Shown: positions 40,421-46,829 of the stretch, one piece after another
How positions within the stretch are numbered: position 1 is the first letter of the stretch
How the letters are laid out: each line of letters opens with the position of its first letter
Source: Trebonia sp050013875
GTDB taxonomy: Bacteria; Actinomycetota; Actinomycetes; Streptosporangiales; Streptosporangiaceae
Assembly (NCBI GenBank): GCA_050013875.1
Contig: JBEKEK010000007.1
Location: 1 to 64,000, forward strand
Direction of reading: 5' to 3'
Length of the DNA: 64,000 nucleotides
Made by a program: the position numbers and the translations under genes
Notes under the pieces: model-generated
Database searches by the model: none
What the model saw: the letters and a program-made list of their open reading frames with translations, nothing else
Told to the model about the DNA's origin: nothing

Positions 40421-40458
40421 TGGCGCGGCAGACACTGGCGCGGCAGACACTGGCGCGG
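40421..40458. repeat. 15-bp tandem direct repeat
   Basis: TGGCGCGGCAGACAC occurs at 40421-40435 and again at 40436-40450, and TGGCGCGG starts a third unit at 40451. The end of the array overlaps the hairpin at 40442-40466. Confidence 0.7.
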
Positions 40459-40466
40459 TGTCTGCC
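40442..40466 (-). terminator. 9-bp hairpin after the membrane protein gene
   Basis: GGCAGACAC (40442-40450) and GTGTCTGCC (40458-40466) are exact complements with a 7-base loop. It lies 21 bases beyond the stop of the minus-strand gene ending at 40488 and before the start region of the PQQ lipoprotein gene, so it is probably an intrinsic terminator. Confidence 0.55.
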
Positions 40467-40487
40467 CGGACGGCCGGCCGCGCTGTG

Positions 40488-41081
40488 TCAGGAGGCGGGC
40501 GACAGTGTCCCGGAGCCGGGCGGGACGCCTCCCGTCGTATCGAACGAAAAGAAAAGGCCGCCGGAAGTCGTCGTGACTTGGGCGTACGCAACCGATACGC
40601 AATCGCCCGCGGGATCTGAGGTCGTGACAATGCGCAGGGAAAGCGGGCCGCCGCCGTTATCAAGGTAGATCGTTCCCCGGCAGTCGTACGTGTCATTCTG
40701 GAAATAGCCAACCTGGCTGCCGTCGGTGCCTTGATACAGGCTCATCGAGGCCTCGAAGGGGCCAGCCTGGCTGTCTATTTCGCCTTGCCAGGAGCCCTGG
40801 TAACTGGCCGGAACCCCGCCCGCAGACGGCAAGGAGCTGGCCGTAGCCTGCGAGGGAGCCGGGGTCGGGGCGCTCCTCGGTGAGGCCGACGGAGCGGGGC
40901 TGAACGGCGGCCAATGGGCAGTGTAGGCGAGGGTGAAATAGGCGATTGCCCCCACGCCGATGGAAACGAAAAGGCCGACGATAGCCAGGAGAACGCTCGC
41001 TATAGTTCCGTAAGCCGTTATCTTGTCATACAGTCCTTCGTGTTCACGTTTTTTGCTTGCTGGTTCTTTCTGCTCGACCAC
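40488..41081 (-). CDS. Single-pass membrane protein with extracytoplasmic domain
   Basis: 197 aa from GTG 41079-41081 (GAGAGG about 9 bases upstream). A charged cytoplasmic N terminus (EQKEPASKKREHEGLYDKI) is followed by one transmembrane helix (ASVLLAIVGLFVSIGVGAIAY, split here at GLF), a Pro/Ser/Ala-rich linker and a C-terminal beta-rich domain of about 100 residues: YQGSWQGEIDSQAGPFEASMSLYQG with WQG, then YDCRGTIYLDNGG and DPAGDCVSVAYAQV. Similar domains occur at the outer end of actinobacterial Ser/Thr kinases. A sensory or envelope role is plausible but unproven. Confidence 0.75.
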   Translation of the reverse strand: MVEQKEPASKKREHEGLYDKITAYGTIASVLLAIVGLFVSIGVGAIAYFTLAYTAHWPPFSPAPSASPRSAPTPAPSQATASSLPSAGGVPASYQGSWQGEIDSQAGPFEASMSLYQGTDGSQVGYFQNDTYDCRGTIYLDNGGGPLSLRIVTTSDPAGDCVSVAYAQVTTTSGGLFFSFDTTGGVPPGSGTLSPAS

Positions 41082-41805
41082 AATGCCCGCCTCTCGCCGC
41101 CTTCCTTGAGTGGGCCTCTCCGTGGCGCTCCATAACCTCGGCATCGCGGGTAAAGCTCAGCGGAGCTGCGGGTGCATGGAGGCGGGCAAGCACGATCGAG
41201 AAGCCACCGTTACGCTAACACAGAAAACCAAGGTGATGCGCGCCAAGGATCGTCGTGACACGAGTGTTAATAAGACCCCATGAACTTCTGTCACCTCCGT
41301 TGCCGTGATGGTGCCGGTGATCATTATTCTGATCGCTCCCGGTACCAGGTCATGGCTGGTCAGCGCCTCCCTTTAGGGTCCCGCCGACGAATGCTGAGAT
41401 AACGGGAAAAGTGGGCCAATTCGACCATGCACGGCGCCCGGCTTTCGCGACTATGAGTATAAAGAGTAAAAACCGGCGCCCAGGCAAGATCACCGGGAAC
41501 CTTCGCGGCGGGTAAGACGGGTAAATATGACAGCCGCCCGGATGCGGGCATAACAGCCCAGATTGGGAGCGGGTGCTCGGGGCGCACGCCCGTCCGGCGG
41601 CCCGGCAGGGCCATCCGGTGCGGTTCCGGCTCCCGCGGGGAAGCAGGCGACCGTTGGCGTCCGTCATCGACAGGTCCGTCGACAGCAGCCAGATACCAGG
41701 CTGCCACACTGCGTATGACAGCAGTCAGGTACTGATCTGCCACACTACATAACAGTGATATGCATCGAATTTGATGTGCGGGGGCTGCGGTCTTAATCTG
41801 CCGGT
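41082..41805. other. Long intergenic region
   Basis: About 720 bases between divergent genes. Frames of up to 169 codons on the minus strand lack ribosome sites and family-like sequence, and I regard them as chance. Near the right end an imperfect direct repeat of about 35 bases (41687-41721 and 41722-41756, both with CTGCCACACT) precedes the promoter of the HerA/VirD4-like gene. Confidence 0.5.
41771..41799 (+). promoter_or_regulatory. Leaderless promoter of the HerA/VirD4-like gene
   Basis: TTGATG (41771-41776), an exact 17-base spacer and TAATCT (41794-41799), then 6 bases to the ATG at 41806. The distance puts the transcription start at or next to the A of the start codon. There is no ribosome-binding site. 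Confidence 0.65.
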
Positions 41806-44148
41806 ATGGGGCTGCACCTTGGCTGGATTCCCAACGAACCGGGGCTGCGGGCTCGCGAGTACGCGGCACAGGCGCCGGGCGCCCCCGACCCCGACTCGCC
41901 GATGGCGGCGGCGTTGCGCGCCGCGCACGCCGCGAGAGCGCTCTGGACCCGGCTGCTGATTGTCGTCGGCCTGCTCGCTCTCGCCCTGTTCGGCTTCGTC
42001 GGTGCCGTCTCGCACCGGAGCTGGTTCTGGTATGCCGGCGCGGCCATAGCTGTCTGCTGCTGGCTGCCGCTGGCGGAGTTCGCCGTGAACCGCCGCCGCG
42101 CCAACAGCCGTATGCGGCGCGAGAGCGACGAGCAGCTCGCCCGGCACGCCGCCGAGCTCGCCGAGTACGAGCGGTCCAAGGCCGCCTGGCAGAACTCGGA
42201 GGCGGAGCGGATCGCGGCGGCGCCCCGGTGGCTGCAGGTCGCGGCGCACGAGGACATCAGCCGGCTGGACGTGTTCGGCGGGACGCCCCTAGGGCGGCAG
42301 AACCTGCTCACCGGGATCGGCCAGCGGCTGCTGGCGGAACGCGCGGTCATCGTCCTCGACCTGACGCAGGACCGGGTCTGCGGCGGCCTTATCGCGGCGG
42401 CGGCGCAGGACGGAATCTCCTGCCACGACTACCAGCTGCCGTGGGACCTGCCCGTCACCCCGTTGCTGACGGGGCTGACCGGCGACGAGGTCGCCAACCT
42501 GATCGTCGAGGTGCTGCACGCCGACAACGCGAGCGCGACCGCCGCCGGGCGGGCCACTGACCTCATGATCCTGCGCAAGGTCACCCGCGTGCTTGGCGAC
42601 AGCGTGACGATGGCCCGGCTGCATGAGGCGCTGCTCCTGCTGGTCGGCTCCGACCATGGGGGTCACTACGCCGCCGGCCACCCCGTTGAGACCCTGACCG
42701 AGCAGGAGCGCGAGCGGCTACGCGGGCTATTCGGCGACGCGATGCGCGGCGAGGTCGCGGGGAACCTGATCCGGATCGCCGCGGTGATCGAGCCCCTGGC
42801 CGAACTCGGCGCGGCCGCGGCCGGCGGCGGTCACGCTGCCGCCCGGCCGCCCGCCCGGCTGACCTGCCTGTCGCTCCCCGACGGGCCGCGCGATGTGGCG
42901 TCCGACCTGACCGCCGCGCTCATCGTGCAGTGGGCCACCCGGGCCGTCGCCGCGGAAGGCGGGTTCCGCCCGGCGGTCATCCTGGCAGGCGCGGACGAGC
43001 AGTCGACCAGGCACCTGGGCCGCCTCACGAGCGTCTGCGATCGGTACCAGGTCCCGCTGGTGCGGATGTTCTCCCGGTTGACCGAAGAGTCCGCGCGCCA
43101 CCTGGACAGCAGGCACACCGCGTTCATGCGGCTCGCGACCCGGCCGGAGGCGCTGCGCGCGGCCGAGCACATTGGCCTGGCGCGGAAGTTCGTGGCCGGC
43201 CGCTTTTCGCACCGGCAGAGCGTAAGCCGGTCGCGGACGAGGACCTCGACCGAGTCGACCACGCACACCACCGGGCGCGCGGAGGGCGAGGCGGTGACGC
43301 ACACCACCGGGACCACGACCGGCCAGTCGTACTCCGAGGCGGAGGTGCCCCGCCACGATAACCACGTCCACATCCACGCTGGTGATAGCGGCGGTGGCAA
43401 CGGCGGGTCCGGAACCGGCCGCGCGCACGCGGATCAGGCCCGCGACCGGGCCGGCCGCGAGCGGGCGGCGGAGGCGGACGCGGAGCCGGGTCGCGGCGGT
43501 GGGCGTCAGTCCGCGACAGGGGGCACTGGCGGCCGGCGGCCTGAGAGCCAGGGCAGGTCAGGCGGCGGCTGGCTCAGCGCGGGCGCGAGCTCGTCGGGTA
43601 GCGCCAAGGCCGGGAAGCCGGCCATCGACGTGGTGAAGACCAGAACGAAGTTCACCGCCCAGCACCAAAGCGAGTCGAAGACCCAGTCCGTGACCAACAC
43701 CCAGGAGACCAGCCACACCCAGTCGGAGTCCCGGTCGCGCACGGACGGCACCAGCGTCGGCGACGAGATCACCTTCGAGCTCGTCTACGATCACCAGGTC
43801 CAGCCGGAGACGCTGATGGCGCTGCCCGAGGACCAGATGCTCGCCCCGCACGTCGTCGCCGGCGCACCGGACCCGGCGAGCTTGCCGGGCGCGCCCAACG
43901 CGGCGTGCGCGCCGGACGCGGCGGCCCAGAGCGCCGCGGTGGCATCGCGGCCGACAACGGCCGAGAGCCGGATGGTCGCCCTCGTCATCGACCCGTCGGT
44001 GGTCGGCACCGACCCGGTGGCCCCGGTCTCCCCGCACGAGATCCCGGCCTACGAACCTCCCGCCCCGGCGGTCTCCTCCCATGTCCCGGACTACGAGCGC
44101 CTGCACCGCCCCGCCCTCGGCGCGGGCGATCCCGCCAGGTCAAGGTAG
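41806..44148 (+). CDS. Membrane-anchored HerA/VirD4-like protein with degenerate P-loop and S/T-rich C-terminal region
   Basis: 780 aa. Two transmembrane helices at residues about 46-66 and 70-88 (RLLIVVGLLALALFGFVGAV; WFWYAGAAIAVCCWLPLAEF) are followed by a charged helix. A segment FGGTPLGRQNLLTGIG sits where HerA/T4CP-type ATPases have Walker A, but GK(S/T) is replaced by GRQN. Later RPAVILAGADEQSTRHLGRL looks like Walker B with the DE kept, followed by a sensor-like stretch YQVPLVRMFSRLTEESARHL. Residues about 465-640 are rich in Ser/Thr/His and Gly. The end has FELVYDHQVQPETLMALPEDQ, as in the tail strand of such ATPases. I infer an inactive or atypical ATPase at the membrane. No conjugation genes surround it. 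Confidence 0.6.
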   Translation: MGLHLGWIPNEPGLRAREYAAQAPGAPDPDSPMAAALRAAHAARALWTRLLIVVGLLALALFGFVGAVSHRSWFWYAGAAIAVCCWLPLAEFAVNRRRANSRMRRESDEQLARHAAELAEYERSKAAWQNSEAERIAAAPRWLQVAAHEDISRLDVFGGTPLGRQNLLTGIGQRLLAERAVIVLDLTQDRVCGGLIAAAAQDGISCHDYQLPWDLPVTPLLTGLTGDEVANLIVEVLHADNASATAAGRATDLMILRKVTRVLGDSVTMARLHEALLLLVGSDHGGHYAAGHPVETLTEQERERLRGLFGDAMRGEVAGNLIRIAAVIEPLAELGAAAAGGGHAAARPPARLTCLSLPDGPRDVASDLTAALIVQWATRAVAAEGGFRPAVILAGADEQSTRHLGRLTSVCDRYQVPLVRMFSRLTEESARHLDSRHTAFMRLATRPEALRAAEHIGLARKFVAGRFSHRQSVSRSRTRTSTESTTHTTGRAEGEAVTHTTGTTTGQSYSEAEVPRHDNHVHIHAGDSGGGNGGSGTGRAHADQARDRAGRERAAEADAEPGRGGGRQSATGGTGGRRPESQGRSGGGWLSAGASSSGSAKAGKPAIDVVKTRTKFTAQHQSESKTQSVTNTQETSHTQSESRSRTDGTSVGDEITFELVYDHQVQPETLMALPEDQMLAPHVVAGAPDPASLPGAPNAACAPDAAAQSAAVASRPTTAESRMVALVIDPSVVGTDPVAPVSPHEIPAYEPPAPAVSSHVPDYERLHRPALGAGDPARSR

Positions 44149-44204
44149 CAGCGGCGGCGCTTTCAAACCGCACCCGGGTACCGTTGCGGGCAGGCGGCGT
44201 GCCC

Positions 44205-44330
44205 TTAGCCGCGCCAGCGGTCCAAGCGCGAGAAAAACAGGAACGCCAGCCAGACGCCACCAGAGATGACGGCCATGACGCCGAGCAATACCACGATGAG
44301 CACGAACGAAGCCAGCCAACTCGACGTCAT
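44205..44330 (-). CDS. 41-aa single-helix membrane protein
   Basis: ATG at 44328-44330 with a strong GAGGAGG site 7-13 bases upstream; stop TAA at 44205-44207. The sequence starts MTSSWLASFVLIVVLLGVMA and continues VISGGVWLAFLFFSRL before the basic end DRWRG. One long hydrophobic helix (residues 5-34) makes it a membrane microprotein. It is convergent with the HerA/VirD4-like gene. The 70-aa product at 9613-9825 is of the same general kind. Function unknown. Confidence 0.6.
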   Translation of the reverse strand: MTSSWLASFVLIVVLLGVMAVISGGVWLAFLFFSRLDRWRG

Positions 44331-44672
44331 CGGGGGGCCTCCTCAACTGTGAACCGGTACTTACACACCGTTAGTGTGCCCACCGCGAGTGGGTCCGCCA
44401 CCCCCTCAGCGGGCACTTCATTACCGATGGTGCGTGCCAGCGAGTGGCACGGAGTCCGGGCGCGACCGGTTCACCGGTTCATCATCCGGCCGGCCTCGGC
44501 GGGCGAACCGCGTTCACGGAGCCGCGCCGTCCGAGCGTTCCTTGGCCACCGGGAGGTGGGGTTCGGTGATGACGCGACGATCAGGTTGCCGGTGGCGAGG
44601 CCGTCGCGGTCCGCAGTGCCCGCTGGCAGGCGATAGCGCGACGAGGCAGGGGCGCGGCGGGCGGGTCCGGCG
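44331..44672. other. Intergenic region before the YihY gene
   Basis: About 340 bases, GC-rich, with no convincing gene. The left 60 bases should hold the promoter of the 41-aa gene (minus). An ACCGGTTCACCGGTTC direct repeat lies at about 44466-44481. No terminator or known site was identified. Confidence 0.4.
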
Positions 44673-46652
44673 GTGACGGGCGGCAGCCCGGGCCAGGCGG
44701 TGCGCCGCGCGGCGCTCAGGGGCGCCGAACGAGTCTGGCGCGACCTCCGGCTGAAGGATCTCTACCGGAGCGGCAAGGAGTTCGAACTCATGCACCGGGC
44801 CCTGGGCTTCGCCGCCCTGGCCATCCTGACCGTGATCCCGCTGCTCATCCTGGTCGCCGCGGCCAACCCGACCTCGCACCGCGGCCTCGCCGGGTGGGTG
44901 ATCTACGGCATGGACCTGACCGGATCATCCGCCAACGCGGTGACCCGGCTCCTCTCCGCGCCGGCCCGGGTGCTCGGCACGACCAGCGTGTTCAGCGCTG
45001 TGCTGGTGAGCGTGGCCGGGGTGTCGTTCGCGGGCAGCGTGCAGGCCGGTTTCGAGCGGATCTGGGGCCTGCCCGCCGGCCCGTGGCACAAGATCTGGCG
45101 TCAGGCGGTGTGGATGGCGGGCCTCACCGCCTACATCTACGCGACGGCCACGGTCGGCACGGTGACGCACCGCGGGCCGGCCGAGACGGCGGGCCGGGTG
45201 GCGGTGGCGGTGGTCCTCGGCGTCGCCTTCTTCTGGTGGGGGCCGCGGTTCTTGCTCGGCGGCCGGGTGAGCTATCTGGCGGCGCTGCCGGGGGCGGTGG
45301 CCACGATCGTGTGCCTGGCTGGCCTGCGGGTCTTCTCCGGCCTGGTCTTCGAGCCGCTCATCATCAGGAACGCGGTCAGCTATGGCGCGCTCGGTACCGT
45401 CCTGATCGTGCAGTCATGGCTGATCGGCGTGGGCTGGGTCCTCTACGGCGCCCAGTTGTTCGGGCGCTGGTTCCACGACTCCTGGCTGCGGGACTGGGCG
45501 CAGAGCCGCCGGGGCCACCAGGACGCGGGCAGCGATAAGGATGGCGGGCCGCCGTTACCGGTGGTCCGCGCGGGGCTGCCCCGCCTCCCTGATCAGCGAT
45601 GGCGCCAGGGCGATCATGGCGGCGACGACCGGTTCCAGGCCGGGCCTGGACGTGATAACCCGGACGATGGTCTCGTCAAGCCCGTCGCTGAGGCGGGCGA
45701 ACGCGGCCGGCGCCTGGGCCGCCGGGCCGTAGTAGCCGACCGCCCGCAGCATCTCGTCGGGCGCCGCGGCCACCAGCTCGGTCATGGCCGCGCCCCGGTC
45801 GCGCCGCTGCTCCAGCTCGGTCAGCAGCCCGTCGAACCCCATGTGGGCGAACAGTCCCCGGTAGCCAGCGCCGTGCGGCATCCCCGCCTGGCCCAGCGCG
45901 TAGCCAAGCACCTGCGTGCCGAACGCCTCCCGGGCGGCGGCGATGTCGTCGTCAATGCAGACCCGGATGTACATGGTGATCGGGACCGAGCCGGGGGCGC
46001 GGCCCGCCCTGGCAGCGCCCGCGTCGATCTGCTCCCGGCTGGCGGCGATGTGTTCCGGCGAGGCCCAGTTGAGCAGTACGCCGTCGGCGGTCTCGCCCGC
46101 CAGCCGCAGCATTTGCGGCCCAAGCGCGGCCAGGTAGACCGGGGCAGGCGGCAGGTCCGCCAGCCCGAGAGATGCGTGCCCCGGCCACCCGGGGGCACCC
46201 GGGCCGGCATCCGTCCGGCGGAGCAGCTCCCCGGCGGTGACCTGCTGGCCCGCGAGCAGCCCGCGGACCTCGGTGACGTACTCGCGCATCACCGCGATCG
46301 GCCGGTCAGGCAGGCCCACCGAGGCCCAGAACGCGGGTCCGTAGCCTCCCGTGCCGAGGCCGAGCACGAACCGGCCCGCCGACAGCTGGGCCAGAGTGGC
46401 CGCCTGGACCGCGAGGCTGAGCGGGGTCCACATCCGCGCCGCCGGAACGACCGAGATCCCGGTGCGCAGCGAGGTGTCCTGCGACCAGGCCGCGCAGATG
46501 TGAAACGAGTCGGGCACGCCGCCCGCGGGAGTCCACAAGCTCTCGAACCGGAGCCGCTCCGCCTCCCGGGCGGCAACTCGCAGCTGGTCGAACGGAAGGC
46601 CAAGCCGGGCGTCAAGCCCCACGCCAATCATCATGACAGGGAGTATGCCTGA
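44673..46652 (+). CDS. YihY/BrkB-family membrane protein whose frame runs through a convergent gene
   Basis: GTG start at 44673, no clear ribosome site. Residues 1-285 are a YihY/UPF0761-like protein: six hydrophobic segments (ALGFAALAILTVIPLLILVAA, VFSAVLVSVAGVSFAG, AVWMAGLTAYIYATATVG, VAVVLGVAFFWWGPRFLLGG, YLAALPGAVATIVCLAGL, YGALGTVLIVQSWLIGVGWV, written in parts), then LYGAQLFGRWFHDSWLRDWAQ. The family should end at about 45530. Here the frame has no stop until 46652, and codons after 45540 are the antisense of the LLM gene (45555-46634). Either a single-base slip removed the stop (a TAA in another frame is at 45536-45538) or a 370-residue nonsense tail is made. Confidence 0.65.
   Translation: MTGGSPGQAVRRAALRGAERVWRDLRLKDLYRSGKEFELMHRALGFAALAILTVIPLLILVAAANPTSHRGLAGWVIYGMDLTGSSANAVTRLLSAPARVLGTTSVFSAVLVSVAGVSFAGSVQAGFERIWGLPAGPWHKIWRQAVWMAGLTAYIYATATVGTVTHRGPAETAGRVAVAVVLGVAFFWWGPRFLLGGRVSYLAALPGAVATIVCLAGLRVFSGLVFEPLIIRNAVSYGALGTVLIVQSWLIGVGWVLYGAQLFGRWFHDSWLRDWAQSRRGHQDAGSDKDGGPPLPVVRAGLPRLPDQRWRQGDHGGDDRFQAGPGRDNPDDGLVKPVAEAGERGRRLGRRAVVADRPQHLVGRRGHQLGHGRAPVAPLLQLGQQPVEPHVGEQSPVASAVRHPRLAQRVAKHLRAERLPGGGDVVVNADPDVHGDRDRAGGAARPGSARVDLLPAGGDVFRRGPVEQYAVGGLARQPQHLRPKRGQVDRGRRQVRQPERCVPRPPGGTRAGIRPAEQLPGGDLLAREQPADLGDVLAHHRDRPVRQAHRGPERGSVASRAEAEHEPARRQLGQSGRLDREAERGPHPRRRNDRDPGAQRGVLRPGRADVKRVGHAARGSPQALEPEPLRLPGGNSQLVERKAKPGVKPHANHHDREYA
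45555..46634 (-). CDS. LLM-class (F420-type) flavin-dependent oxidoreductase
   Basis: 359 aa from ATG 46632-46634, where homology begins (MMIGVGLDARLGLPFDQL); upstream codons are Pro/Arg-rich and not family-like. Luciferase-like barrel features: AAREAERLRFESLWTPAG, DTSLRTGISVVPAARMWTPLSLAVQAATLAQLSAGRFVLGLG (typical RTP..LA..AATL..LS.GR..LGLG), PVYLAALGPQMLRLAGETADGVLLNW, and the end SDGLDETIVRVITSRPGLEPVVAAMIAL. Members use F420H2 or FMNH2; the substrate is open. The gene lies entirely antisense to the open tail of the YihY gene. Confidence 0.9.
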   Translation of the reverse strand: MMIGVGLDARLGLPFDQLRVAAREAERLRFESLWTPAGGVPDSFHICAAWSQDTSLRTGISVVPAARMWTPLSLAVQAATLAQLSAGRFVLGLGTGGYGPAFWASVGLPDRPIAVMREYVTEVRGLLAGQQVTAGELLRRTDAGPGAPGWPGHASLGLADLPPAPVYLAALGPQMLRLAGETADGVLLNWASPEHIAASREQIDAGAARAGRAPGSVPITMYIRVCIDDDIAAAREAFGTQVLGYALGQAGMPHGAGYRGLFAHMGFDGLLTELEQRRDRGAAMTELVAAAPDEMLRAVGYYGPAAQAPAAFARLSDGLDETIVRVITSRPGLEPVVAAMIALAPSLIREAGQPRADHR

Positions 46653-46759
46653 CGCCCTGGTTGGGGGAGGGCTGGCGGGGAGGCGTAGAGCCACGGTCCG
46701 TTCCCTGCGCCTGGTTTTGAATTTCCGAGCCAGGGCCGGGGAATGGGAATGAATTCAGT

Positions 46760-46778
46760 TTATTATTTCGGATAATAA
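46760..46778. promoter_or_regulatory. AT-rich inverted repeat in the kinase promoter region
   Basis: TTATTAT (46760-46766) and ATAATAA (46772-46778) flank TTCGG. The 46750-46800 stretch is the most AT-rich in the neighbourhood and contains GATAAT and TATTAT -10-like elements. It probably holds the divergent promoters of the kinase gene and the LLM gene, and possibly an operator. Confidence 0.5.
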
Positions 46779-46829
46779 TATTTCGTCTTAAATCGTTATG
46801 CTTCATGTCTCCTGGGTAGCCGGGGCGGC

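Noticed and set aside
41360..41869. 169-codon minus-strand frame in the long intergenic region
   Set aside because: No ribosome site, no recognisable domain, and its start would overlap the 5' end of the well-supported HerA/VirD4-like gene.
41806..44148. Conjugative (T4SS) coupling protein of an integrated element
   Set aside because: No relaxase, VirB-type genes, integrase or attachment sites surround it, and the Walker A motif is degenerate.
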